64,000 nucleotides of DNA from NCBI GenBank assembly GCA_039177505.1, contig JBCDFR010000005.1, positions 32,084 through 96,083 on the forward strand, in the 5' to 3' direction. Both the position numbers and the translations under genes were made by a program. Origin of the DNA: JABSQH01 sp039177505 (GTDB taxonomy: Bacteria; Actinomycetota; Acidimicrobiia; Acidimicrobiales; Ilumatobacteraceae). Positions within the stretch are counted from its first letter, which is position 1. Every line of letters starts with the position of its first letter. This document shows, in pieces, positions 17,390 through 25,522 of the stretch. The notes beneath the pieces were generated by a model. The model saw only the letters and a program-made list of their open reading frames with translations, had not been told where the DNA came from and made no database searches.

Positions 17390-18517
17390 TCAGGCTTCGT
17401 AGTAGAACCACACCGACGCGTGGTCAGTGTTGGGATCTTTCCAGCCGGGCAGGTCCAAGACGTACCGCGGGTTGGGATCCCGCAGATCAAACTCGCCGGT
17501 GGGCGCAGCTGCGTACGATCCGCCGCCGGCGCCACCCCAGGTCTTGTCCCCGCCGCCTCCGCCGCCGTTGCCGCCGCCACCACCGGCTGAGTTGTGGCCG
17601 TTCCATGCGCCACCGGCGCCTGCGATGTAACCCTTCGGAACCGGACAATTGCAACTTTCGGCGGCGACGGGGTTGCCGTCGGCGTCGGTCCATGGCTGGA
17701 TCCCGCCGTCGCGGGAGCCGCCCGGACCGCCGATCCCGTCGTAACCATCACGATCGCCGCCAGCGGTTTGGCGCCCACCGATTCCGGCATTGCCCGGCAT
17801 CGGCTGATGCCCGATGGGCTCGTCGTCCGGGCACGTCGAGCCGTTGGTCGAGTAGCCGCCGCTGGCGGTCGCGGGGCTGGTGCCGGGACCGCTCGCGCCG
17901 GCGTTCTCTTGCTCCGCGTCGACGAATCCGCCCGCACCGCCGTTGCCTTCACCGCACCATTTGTACACGGGTCGGTTGAAAACGTACTCCGTCCACTCGA
18001 TCTTTCGGCCTCGTGCGCCGCCGCCGCCGGCGATGACGATGACATCGTCGATGGTGCTGACCTCGATCGGCGCGGTCGTCACGACGGTCGATGAACCGCC
18101 AGCGTAGGGGTCCTCGCCCCGGCCCCCTGAGGTCAGGTACACGTAGAGGTCATCGGATGCGTCCAAGTCGATGAGCGTCTGTGCTCGGCCACCTCCGCCG
18201 CCCTTACTCGTTGCGCCGGGTTGACCTGCGGCGTGCACGTACAAAGCCCCGCTGCCGCCGGAGGGGAGCTCGACCACGCCCGTCGACGTCACCTCGCACA
18301 ACAAATATCTGTCGCTCTCCTCGCCGATCGGGTAGTGCTCGGTGCAGATCGGTGTCACTGTCGGCATCGTCGACGCAGTCGATGCTGTGGGCTCCGCGCT
18401 CGCCGTGTTCGCCGCAACCGTTGTGCCGGCCGCCAACGCAGTGGCCAGTCCAACAGCCGCGACGGGTGACATACGTCGACCGTTGTGGCGATCTGTTGGG
18501 GGGGACGATCGAAACAT
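17390..18517 (-). CDS. Secreted glycine-rich domain protein, paralogue A
   Basis: A 375-residue protein beginning MFRSSPP with GAGGAG a few bases upstream. A signal peptide (MSPVAAVGLATALAAGTTVA to ASA) follows. The mature part has a beta-rich N-terminal segment (CEVTSTGVVELPSGGSGALYVHAAGQPG), VIVIAGGGGARG, and long Gly-rich runs with AGGAWNGHNSAGGGGGNGG. This order resembles the glycine-rich domain shared by bacterial surface proteins and the animal ALK/LTK receptors (PF12810-like). It lacks a visible membrane anchor or sorting signal. One of three tandem paralogues; function unknown. Confidence 0.8.
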   Translation of the reverse strand: MFRSSPPTDRHNGRRMSPVAAVGLATALAAGTTVAANTASAEPTASTASTMPTVTPICTEHYPIGEESDRYLLCEVTSTGVVELPSGGSGALYVHAAGQPGATSKGGGGGRAQTLIDLDASDDLYVYLTSGGRGEDPYAGGSSTVVTTAPIEVSTIDDVIVIAGGGGARGRKIEWTEYVFNRPVYKWCGEGNGGAGGFVDAEQENAGASGPGTSPATASGGYSTNGSTCPDDEPIGHQPMPGNAGIGGRQTAGGDRDGYDGIGGPGGSRDGGIQPWTDADGNPVAAESCNCPVPKGYIAGAGGAWNGHNSAGGGGGNGGGGGGDKTWGGAGGGSYAAAPTGEFDLRDPNPRYVLDLPGWKDPNTDHASVWFYYEA

Positions 18518-18600
18518 CAAAACTCCTCGGGCAACCATTGCCACATTTGGGGGGATAGCTCTCAACGAATCGAGTTGAGTCGGTGCAATGTGGGGAAACT
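18518..18600 (-). promoter_or_regulatory. Conserved 5' leader of paralogue A
   Basis: The 80 bp before paralogue A resemble those before B and C, ending in GAGGAG. Here CTCAAC (18561-18566) can pair with GTTGAG (18574-18579), nested inside CCACATT (18541-18547) with AATGTGG (18587-18593). Conservation may simply reflect duplication. Confidence 0.4.
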
Positions 18601-18627
18601 GAACGTGGCCTGATCGAGGGGTGTCGG

Positions 18628-19764
18628 TCAGGTTTCGTAAAAGAACCACACCGACGCGTGTTCGGTGTTGGGGTCGTTCCAGTCGGGCAGGTCCACGAGG
18701 TCGCGTGGGTCGGGCTGCTGCAAGGTCCATTCGTTGGTGTCGCCGGTGGGTGCAGCCACGGCTGATCCGCCGCCGGCGCCGCCAAAGGCCTTGTCGCCGC
18801 CGCCGCCGCCGCCGTTGCCGCCGCCACCACCGGCTGAGTCGTGGCCGTTCCATGCGCCACCGGCACCTGCGGTGTACCCGGTCGGAGCTGGACAATTGCA
18901 ACTGTCGGCAGCGACGGGGTTGCCGTCGGCGTCGAGCCATGGCTGGATCCCGCCGTTGCGGGAGCCGCCAGGACCGCCGATCCCGTTGGCGCCATCACGA
19001 TCGCCGCCTGCGGTTTGAATCCCACCGATTCCGTTGTGGCCTGGCGTCGGCTGATGCCCAATGGGCTCACCATGGCAGCTACTGCCGGCGGTCGAGTACT
19101 CGCCGCTGGCGGCCGCGGCGCTGGTGCCGGGACCGCTCGCGCCGGAGTTCTCGGTCTCCGCGTCGACACGTCCGCCCGCACCGCCGCTCCCTGCACCGCA
19201 GGGGTTGTCGATGCACGCTGGCCATGCAGTTGTACAGTCCTTCCACTCGAGTTCTCGGCCTTGTGCGCCGCCGCCGGCGGCGATGGCGACCACGTCGTAG
19301 ACGGTGGTGTACTCGATCGGCTTGGTCGTCACGACGGTTGCCGAGCCGCCCGCGTAGCGGTCGTGGACTGGGCCTTCGGGTGTCATGTACACGAAGAGGT
19401 CATCGAAGTCCCCGGGGATGAGCGTTTGTGCTCGGCCACCTGCGCCGCCCTCGTCTCCTGCGCCGGGTTGACCGGCAGCGTGCACGAATACAGGACCGGG
19501 GCCGCGGGACGGCAGATCGACCACTCCCGATGCCGTCACCTCGCACAGCATGTAGCTGGTGTCCTTGACCAGGGTGCAGATTGGTGTGACTGGCGGCAAC
19601 GTCGACGCTGTGGACGCCGCGCTCACCGGCGTTGACGCTGTGCTGACCGTGTTCGTAGCAACCGATGTGCCGGCTGCCAACGCGGTCGCCAGTCCAACAG
19701 CCGCGACCGGTGACATCCGACGGCGACGGTTGTGGTGATCTGTCGGGGGAAACGATCGAAACAT
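18628..19764 (-). CDS. Secreted glycine-rich domain protein, paralogue B
   Basis: The 378-residue second copy has the same plan as A: MFRSFPPTDHHN start, signal peptide MSPVAAVGLATALAAGTSVA, CEVTASGVVDLPSRGPGPVFVHAAGQPG, VVAIAAGGGAQG and the Gly-rich C-terminal half ending ASVWFFYET. It carries additional cysteines (CTTAWPACIDNPCGAG) not in A, so disulfide pairing may differ. ATG at 19764 is preceded by GAGGAG. Exported, function unknown. Confidence 0.8.
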   Translation of the reverse strand: MFRSFPPTDHHNRRRRMSPVAAVGLATALAAGTSVATNTVSTASTPVSAASTASTLPPVTPICTLVKDTSYMLCEVTASGVVDLPSRGPGPVFVHAAGQPGAGDEGGAGGRAQTLIPGDFDDLFVYMTPEGPVHDRYAGGSATVVTTKPIEYTTVYDVVAIAAGGGAQGRELEWKDCTTAWPACIDNPCGAGSGGAGGRVDAETENSGASGPGTSAAAASGEYSTAGSSCHGEPIGHQPTPGHNGIGGIQTAGGDRDGANGIGGPGGSRNGGIQPWLDADGNPVAADSCNCPAPTGYTAGAGGAWNGHDSAGGGGGNGGGGGGDKAFGGAGGGSAVAAPTGDTNEWTLQQPDPRDLVDLPDWNDPNTEHASVWFFYET

Positions 19765-19850
19765 CAAGACTCCTCAGTCAACCATGGCCAAACATGCGGG
19801 GATGGCCCTCAACGTTTCAAGTTCAGTCGGCGCGATGTTCGGGGAACCTG
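19765..19850 (-). promoter_or_regulatory. Conserved 5' leader of paralogue B
   Basis: Same leader as before A and C, with GAGGAG-TCTTG-ATG at the start. The inner hairpin is weaker here; AACAT and ATGTT flank the region and could pair, at the position where A has CCACATT and AATGTGG. Confidence 0.35.
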
Positions 19851-19930
19851 AACGCGGCCTGAAGTCTCCCCGCTCTGCCGCGTCGTGTGTTCGGGCGTCA
19901 GCGTTCCCTGTTCGAGGGGTCCGATTTCGT

Positions 19931-21034
19931 TCAGGCTTGGTAGTAGAACCACACCGACGGCTCGCCGGTGTTCGGCTGGTCCCACTCGGGCACATTCAGG
20001 TCGTCGCGGGGGTCGGCTCCAGTGTTCCATTGGCCGGTGGGCGCAGCCGCGTATGACCCGCCGCCGGCGCCTCCCCAGTTCCTGTCACCGCCGCCTCCGC
20101 CGCCGTAGCCGCCGCCACCACCGGCTGAGTCGTGGCCGTTCCATGCGCCACCGGCGCCTGCGGTGTAACCGATCGGAGCTGGACAATTGCAACTTTCGGC
20201 GACGACGGGGTTGCCCTCGGCGTCGCGCCATGGCTGGATCCAGCCCTCTTTGGAGCCGCCCTGACCGCCGATCCCGTCGGCACCATCACGATCGCCGCCA
20301 GCGGGTTGACTCCCACCGATTCCGTTATTGCCCGGCGTCGGCTGACTTCCGGACTCGCCGCAGTCTCTGCCGCCGTCTGAGTCGCCGCCGCTGGCGTGGG
20401 CGGGGCTGGTACCGGGGCCGCTTGCGCCGGCGTTCTCGGTCTCCGCGTCGACACGTCCGCCCGCACCGCCGCTCCCTTCACCGCACACAAATGGCTTATT
20501 ACCCGGGTGGCGCAGTCTTCTGCCTTCGGCGCCACCGCCGCCGGCGATGACGATGACGTCGTCGATGGTGCTGTCCTCGATCGGGGTAGTCGTCACGACC
20601 GTTGCCGAACCACCCGCGTATTGAGCCGAGCCTCGGCCCTCTGGTGTCATGTACACGTGGAGGTCATCGGATTCGTCTAAGTCGATGAGCGTCTGTGCTC
20701 GGCCACCTCCGCCGCCCTTATTTCTTGCGCCGGGTTGACCGGAGGCGTGCACGAACAGCGGACCGCTGCCGCCGGCTGGGAGCTCGACCACTCCCGATGA
20801 CGTCACCTCGCACAGCATCCACGGGCCGCCCGCGACCCCGAACGGGTACTCCTCAGTGCAGGTTGGTGTGACTGTCGGCAACGTCGATGCAGTCGATGCT
20901 GTGGACTCTGCGCTCACCGTGTTCGTAGCAACGGTCGTGCCGGCTGCCAATGCGGTGGCCAGTCCAACGGCTGCGACGGGTGACATACGACGGCGACCGT
21001 CGTGGCGATCTGCTGGGGCGGACGATCGAAACAT
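19931..21034 (-). CDS. Secreted glycine-rich domain protein, paralogue C
   Basis: The 367-residue first gene of the triplet. It shares the signal peptide (MSPVAAVGLATALAAGTTVA), the N-terminal beta segment (CEVTSSGVVELPAGGSGPLF), VIVIAGGGGAEG and the C-terminal AGGAWNGHDSAGGGGGYGG, ending PSVWFYYQA. Start ATG at 21034 has GAGGAG upstream. It is divergent from the Fur-type regulator, with a 215-bp gap that could hold the shared promoter. Confidence 0.8.
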   Translation of the reverse strand: MFRSSAPADRHDGRRRMSPVAAVGLATALAAGTTVATNTVSAESTASTASTLPTVTPTCTEEYPFGVAGGPWMLCEVTSSGVVELPAGGSGPLFVHASGQPGARNKGGGGGRAQTLIDLDESDDLHVYMTPEGRGSAQYAGGSATVVTTTPIEDSTIDDVIVIAGGGGAEGRRLRHPGNKPFVCGEGSGGAGGRVDAETENAGASGPGTSPAHASGGDSDGGRDCGESGSQPTPGNNGIGGSQPAGGDRDGADGIGGQGGSKEGWIQPWRDAEGNPVVAESCNCPAPIGYTAGAGGAWNGHDSAGGGGGYGGGGGGDRNWGGAGGGSYAAAPTGQWNTGADPRDDLNVPEWDQPNTGEPSVWFYYQA

Positions 21035-21110
21035 CAAGACTCCTCGGCCAACGATGGCCAAACGCGGGGCAACTCTTACTGACTCGAGTTGAGTCGGTGC
21101 GATGTTCGCG
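21035..21110 (-). promoter_or_regulatory. Conserved 5' leader of paralogue C
   Basis: Third copy of the leader, with GACTC-GAGTT-GAGTC able to form a small hairpin. The 100 or so bases beyond it, up to the Fur-type start at 21250, must hold the divergent promoters but show no motif I can name. Confidence 0.35.
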
Positions 21111-21249
21111 GTGCCTGTACGTGACCCGAAGTCTCCGTGTTCCGTCGCATCGCCTGATCGTGCGTTGGCGTCCAGGTTCGTCGTCGCTGGCGATGCCGTG
21201 GCGGCGCGTGCTCGATCGGTCTCGGTGCCCAATACCGTACGATTTGGCA

Positions 21250-21675
21250 ATGGACGATCGCTCGACCGAGGCCCTGAACCGGCTCCGGCGCGTCGGCGGT
21301 CGGGTCACCCCGCAACGGCGAATCGTGATCGAAGCCCTGATCGATGCGCACCCTCATCCGTCGGCGGAAGACGTCGCCGCACGGATTGCCGAAGTGGCTC
21401 CGGAGATCCATCTGTCGACCGTGTACCGCACATTGAACACATTGACCGAGCTCGACGTGATCACCCACGTCCATCTCGATCACGGCCGGTCGGTGTACCA
21501 CTTCGTCGACGACAACGGACCCCACCTCGTCTGTCGAGCGTGCGGCGCAGTCGCCCATGTTCCCGCCGACACTTTTGGGACCGTCAGTGAGCAAGTGGCA
21601 TCGGCGACCGGCTTCACGCTCGGGCATGGACACTTCGCTTGGTCGGCGACCTGTCCGGATTGTGCGTCGGTCTGA
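21250..21675 (+). CDS. Fur family metal-dependent regulator
   Basis: The 141-residue protein has the Fur winged helix (RVTPQRRIVIEALIDAHPHP, STVYRTLNTLTELDVI) and the metal sites HVHLDHGRSVYHF and HLVCRACG with CPDC near the C-terminus, the paired CxxC forming the structural zinc site. The order looks like Zur or a general Fur protein. It could act on the Zur-like sites at 11577-11667, but this is inference. Start ATG at 21250. Confidence 0.9.
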   Translation: MDDRSTEALNRLRRVGGRVTPQRRIVIEALIDAHPHPSAEDVAARIAEVAPEIHLSTVYRTLNTLTELDVITHVHLDHGRSVYHFVDDNGPHLVCRACGAVAHVPADTFGTVSEQVASATGFTLGHGHFAWSATCPDCASV

Positions 21676-21689
21676 GGCGACGCGTCGCC
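21676..21689. terminator. Palindrome between convergent genes
   Basis: GGCGACGCGTCGCC is a perfect 14-bp palindrome just after the Fur-type stop and before the end of the convergent SDR gene. It may end transcription from both sides, though no T-run follows. Confidence 0.3.
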
Positions 21690-21702
21690 AGCGCTCGTCC
21701 GG

Positions 21703-22449
21703 CTATATCTGCAGGCCGCGCGTGGCGCCACCATCGACGAGGATGTTCGCCCCGGTGACGAAGCTCGCCCGCCCGCTGGCGACGAAGGTGACCACATCGG
21801 CGATCTCTTCGGGGCGGGCCATCCGACCGAGTGGATTCTCTCGCATCACCGACGCGAAGTACTTGGGGTGCTCCCGCTCGACCTGCTCCCACGATCCGCC
21901 GGGAAACTTGGTGTCGCCCGGCGACACGGTGTTGACCCTGATGCCGCGGCGCGCCACCTTGAGCGCCAGCGACTTCGCCAGACTGACCGTGGCCGCCTTC
22001 ATTGCGGCGTACCCCGCAATCGCCGGCCAGCCGTTGCTGGCAGCTCGCGATGCGATGTAGATCACATTGGCATCGCTGTGGTCGCCCATGTGCGCCAGAC
22101 CAGCTTCGACCAGCGACTGCGCGCCGATGATGTCGATGTCGAGCAGCGCCTGATAGTCGGGTGTGGCGAGGGCGCTCACATTCGACACGACGATGTCGAC
22201 ACCACCGAGTTGTTCGGCAGCCCAGCCGACGAACGCAGCCGGTTCGTCGGCGACCGCCATGTCGGTCGGCCGAGCATGTACCTCGCCTCGCTCCCTAAGG
22301 TCGGACGCCGTTGTGGCGAGTATCTCTTCATTGCGTGCGCAGATCGCGAGCCGGGCTCCTTCGCCCAGCATGCTCGCCGCGATCGCCCGACCGATGCCCT
22401 TGCTGGCGCCGGTGATGATCACGCGCTTGCCGCTCAGTCCCAGATCCAT
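21703..22449 (-). CDS. Short-chain dehydrogenase/reductase
   Basis: A 248-residue classical SDR. The dinucleotide-binding loop is TGASKGIGRAIA, followed by NVSA and the active site IASRAA (Ser) with YAAMK (Tyr-x3-Lys). The R of ICARNEE after strand two suggests NADP preference. The C-terminal SFVTGANILVDGG is typical of 3-oxoacyl-ACP-reductase-like members. Substrate unknown. Confidence 0.9.
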   Translation of the reverse strand: MDLGLSGKRVIITGASKGIGRAIAASMLGEGARLAICARNEEILATTASDLRERGEVHARPTDMAVADEPAAFVGWAAEQLGGVDIVVSNVSALATPDYQALLDIDIIGAQSLVEAGLAHMGDHSDANVIYIASRAASNGWPAIAGYAAMKAATVSLAKSLALKVARRGIRVNTVSPGDTKFPGGSWEQVEREHPKYFASVMRENPLGRMARPEEIADVVTFVASGRASFVTGANILVDGGATRGLQI

Positions 22450-22519
22450 CTGCCCTCCCCATCGAGATCGTGCCCGTAGATCGTGCCAGGCCGCCGGTCG
22501 TGGTGCCCCAATGAACGAG

Positions 22520-22561
22520 CGGTGAGGGAACGGGCCCCCTGTCGGCGCATTCGCTCACCGG
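22520..22561. repeat. 42-bp hairpin repeat, copy 1
   Basis: The element begins CGGTGAGGGAACG and ends CATTCGCTCACCGG; the two ends pair almost perfectly, enclosing about 14 bases. A second copy lies 20 bp on. REP-like intergenic elements look like this. Confidence 0.6.
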
Positions 22562-22581
22562 TGGCGTGTGCGCCCGGGCTC

Positions 22582-22623
22582 CGGTGAGGGAACGGGCTCC
22601 CGGTCGACGCGTTCGCTCACCGG
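22582..22623. repeat. 42-bp hairpin repeat, copy 2 (also ends the aldo/keto reductase)
   Basis: Arms CGGTGAGGGAACG and CGTTCGCTCACCG pair at 12 of 13 positions. The stop codon of the aldo/keto reductase is inside the right arm, so this copy probably also terminates that transcript. Confidence 0.6.
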
Positions 22624-23591
22624 AAGCCGACTGGTTGACGGGTCGTGTAGCCCGCCTCCAGACGGCCGGTCTGCTCGTCGGTCAGTTCGACGTCGAGCGC
22701 GGCGACCGCGTCGTCGATGTGATGTGGCTTGGTGGCGCCGATGATCGGCGCGTCGACGCCCGGTGCGCCGAGCACCCACGCCAGCGCAACTTGCGCACGA
22801 CTCACGCCGTGCTCGTCGGCGATGGCTGCGACTTCGTCGACGATCGCCCGATCGCTGTCGAGATACAAGGTCGCGCCGAAGTCGTCGGTCTCCGAGCGGG
22901 TCGTTGTTTCGTCCCATTCCCGAGTGAGCTTTCCTCGCGCCAGCGGGCTCCACGGGATGAGGCCGACACCTTGGTCTCGACAGAGCGGGAGCATCTCACG
23001 CTCCTCCTCGCGGTGCAGCAGGTTGTAGTGGTTCTGCATCGAGACGAACCGGGTCCAGCCGTGCTGATCGGCGACGAACAGTGCCTTCGCGAACTGCCAC
23101 GCCCACATCGACGAGGCGCCGATGTAGCGAACCTTGCCGGCCTTCACCACGTCGTGGAGTGCCTCCATCGTCTCCTCGATCGGCGTGAATGGATCCCACC
23201 GATGGATCTGATACAGATCGACGTAGTCGGTGCCGAGGCGGTGCAAGCTGGCATCGATCTCGGTCATCACTGCCTTGCGCGAGAGCCCGGCGGCGTTGCG
23301 TTCCCCGGGACGCATCGGCCCGCACAACTTGGTGGCGATCACGATCTCGTCGCGCGTGGCCATGTCGCGCAGCGCCTTGCCGACGATCTCCTCGCTCGAA
23401 CCGAGGGAGTACACGTTGGCCGTGTCGAAGAAGTTGATGCCTGCTTCGAGGGCCTGGCCAATGAACGGTCGGCTCTCGCGCTCGTCCAGCGACCAGGGAT
23501 GGGTCCCGCGATCGGGTTGGCCGTAGCTCATGCAGCCGAGGCAGATCCGCGAGACCTCGAGGCCGGTCGATCCAAGTCGCGTGTACTCCAT
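22617..23591 (-). CDS. Aldo/keto reductase
   Basis: A 324-residue (beta/alpha)8 NADPH-dependent oxidoreductase with FFDTANVYSLGSSEEIVG (catalytic Asp and Tyr), IATKLCGPM (Lys), DLYQIHRWD (His), and the cofactor segment GATKPHHIDDAV. It is of the YajO/general stress type. ATG at 23591 is used; ATG at 23603 is possible. Divergent from the ATP-grasp-like gene only 23 bp away, so their promoters overlap. Confidence 0.88.
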   Translation of the reverse strand: MEYTRLGSTGLEVSRICLGCMSYGQPDRGTHPWSLDERESRPFIGQALEAGINFFDTANVYSLGSSEEIVGKALRDMATRDEIVIATKLCGPMRPGERNAAGLSRKAVMTEIDASLHRLGTDYVDLYQIHRWDPFTPIEETMEALHDVVKAGKVRYIGASSMWAWQFAKALFVADQHGWTRFVSMQNHYNLLHREEEREMLPLCRDQGVGLIPWSPLARGKLTREWDETTTRSETDDFGATLYLDSDRAIVDEVAAIADEHGVSRAQVALAWVLGAPGVDAPIIGATKPHHIDDAVAALDVELTDEQTGRLEAGYTTRQPVGFR

Positions 23592-23614
23592 CCGTTGGAC
23601 CATACGCTCGGCCG

Positions 23615-24955
23615 ATGAGCGATGCGACTGCGTGGGCAGCAGCACGACGATGGGATGAACTCGTGGGCGCTCACCCGGGGACCATTGAGTATCTTGCCGA
23701 GGCGCAACACTCGCCCTCGCTCCAGATTCGCGGTCATCCGTTGTGTTCGGTGGCGAGACCGGCGTTCATCTCCCGTCACGAGTTCGACGTCCAGCGCCGC
23801 GTCGTGCGCGATGTGGTAGCCGCGTTGCGCCGGGCCCGCGACGTGGTGGTTGCCGAGCGCAGTCGTCTCGCCCTGCTTGGTCGCTTCGGGGAGTGGATCG
23901 ATCAGCTCACCGGGCTCGAGGTTGCCGACGTCGATCACGGAGAAGCGATCCGTCTCGATGGGTTCATCGGGACGGGCCTCCAGTTCGTCGAGGCGAACGC
24001 TGACCTTCCCGGAGGCGCCGGACATGCCGACTCGCTCGCGGAGGTGTTCAAGGAGTCACCGCCGTGGGCGACGTTCGCCGACGAGTTCCGACCGGAGATC
24101 GTGCCAATGCTGCCGCTGATGGTCGACACGCTGGTGTCGAGCTGGCGGCGGTGGGGGCGTGGCGGCGCGGCGCCAGCCCTCGCAGTGATCGGTTGGCGCG
24201 CACGCGACGAGATCACCGATGCCAATGTGCACTCGATACTCGGCGCAGCCCGGGCGGCGGGCCTCGACGCATGGTCTGCGGAGCCCGCCGAGCTCGAATG
24301 GCAGCGCGATCGACTCGTCGCCGCCGGCCGTCCGTGCGACCTCGTTTTCCGGGCGATGTTGACTCCATGGGTGCTCGGCGCACTCGACGAGCTCCAGCCG
24401 CTCATCGCTGCACTGCGCCACGACGCGGTGTGCATGGTCAATTCGTTCCGCGCTGAGTTGATGGGGAACAAGGCGCTGTTCGCGCTCTTGACCGACCCGC
24501 ATCTCGAACTCGGGCTGACCCAGTCGCAACGGCGCGCCGTCAATGGCCATGTTCCGTGGGGGCGAATCATGCGCGATGCGCGAACGACGGGACCCAAGCA
24601 CGAGTCCATCGATCTGCTCGGGTGGGTCGAAGACCATAGCGAGCAACTCGTGATCAAGCCGATGCACGACGCCGCCGGGCAAGGTGTCGTACTCGGCTGG
24701 GAGGTGGATGACGTCGGGTGGAGGAAGGCGATCGATGGAGCGCTTGACGGCGAACACGTCGTGCAACAGCGGATCGAGACCGTGGCGACGACGTTCCCGC
24801 TGATAGATGGCGGCGAGGCGGAGCTGATCCACGACATCGACCCATTCGTGTTCGACGGCGAACTCGGGACCTTCTTCAGCCGGTTGAGTTCCGCTGGACT
24901 GACCAACGTCTCGTCGGGGGGCTCGCTCGTGCCCACCGTGATCGTGGCAAGTTAG
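23615..24955 (+). CDS. Circularly permuted ATP-grasp-like protein
   Basis: The 446-residue protein resembles glutathionylspermidine-synthase-type or other permuted ATP-grasp proteins. FVEANADLPGG lies in the N-terminal half, while the nucleotide-binding LVIKPMHDAAGQGVVLG and a closing SSGGSLVPTV are C-terminal. Such enzymes join a carboxylate to an amine using ATP; the substrates are unknown. Neighbouring genes give no pathway. Confidence 0.6.
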   Translation: MSDATAWAAARRWDELVGAHPGTIEYLAEAQHSPSLQIRGHPLCSVARPAFISRHEFDVQRRVVRDVVAALRRARDVVVAERSRLALLGRFGEWIDQLTGLEVADVDHGEAIRLDGFIGTGLQFVEANADLPGGAGHADSLAEVFKESPPWATFADEFRPEIVPMLPLMVDTLVSSWRRWGRGGAAPALAVIGWRARDEITDANVHSILGAARAAGLDAWSAEPAELEWQRDRLVAAGRPCDLVFRAMLTPWVLGALDELQPLIAALRHDAVCMVNSFRAELMGNKALFALLTDPHLELGLTQSQRRAVNGHVPWGRIMRDARTTGPKHESIDLLGWVEDHSEQLVIKPMHDAAGQGVVLGWEVDDVGWRKAIDGALDGEHVVQQRIETVATTFPLIDGGEAELIHDIDPFVFDGELGTFFSRLSSAGLTNVSSGGSLVPTVIVAS

Positions 24956-25008
24956 GACGAACGACTCCCGGTAGCAGCTGGGTATGGACGATCGTCGACA
25001 CTGGGGAC

Positions 25009-25443
25009 ATGGCTGATCTCCGGATGACCGAAGACGAACGGCAACAGTTCCTTGCCGACTTGCACGTCGGGGTGCTCGGCATTGAACGTGGCGACGGTCC
25101 ACCGCTGATCGTGCCGGTCTGGTACGACTACGCCTGCGGCGGCGACGTCGAGGTGTACACCGGGGCCGACTCGCTCAAAGGCCGGCTGGCAGCAGCCGGT
25201 GGCCGCGGTTCGCTGTGCGCCCAGCAGGAGTCGCTGCCGTACAAGTACGTCACCGTCGAAGGGCCGATCGTGCTCGAACCACTCGTCGACGCCGACCTTT
25301 CCAAGCTGACCGCCATCGCCATTCGCTACCTCGGAGAAGAGCTTGGTCAGGGATACGCCAGCGGGCAGTCGATCGACGGCCAGGTGCGCCTTCGGCTCCA
25401 GCCGCGACGCTGGTTGAGCGTCGACTACTCCAACCAATTCTGA
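25009..25443 (+). CDS. Pyridoxamine-oxidase-like split-barrel protein (F420/FMN type)
   Basis: A 144-residue split beta-barrel protein: FLADLHVGVLGIERGDGPPLIVPVWYDY, VEVYTGADSLKGRLAAAG, YVTVEGPIVLEP. Small actinobacterial members of this fold bind F420 or FMN and reduce or sequester flavins and haem-like compounds. It precedes an F420-type luciferase-like enzyme by 80 bp, which fits F420 use. Confidence 0.8.
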   Translation: MADLRMTEDERQQFLADLHVGVLGIERGDGPPLIVPVWYDYACGGDVEVYTGADSLKGRLAAAGGRGSLCAQQESLPYKYVTVEGPIVLEPLVDADLSKLTAIAIRYLGEELGQGYASGQSIDGQVRLRLQPRRWLSVDYSNQF

Positions 25444-25522
25444 CGGTCGCCGCGACCCAGACGGACTCGGTCCCGTTGGGGCGCGCTCGCTACGTTCGCA
25501 GGGAACCGACGAGAGGAACGTC

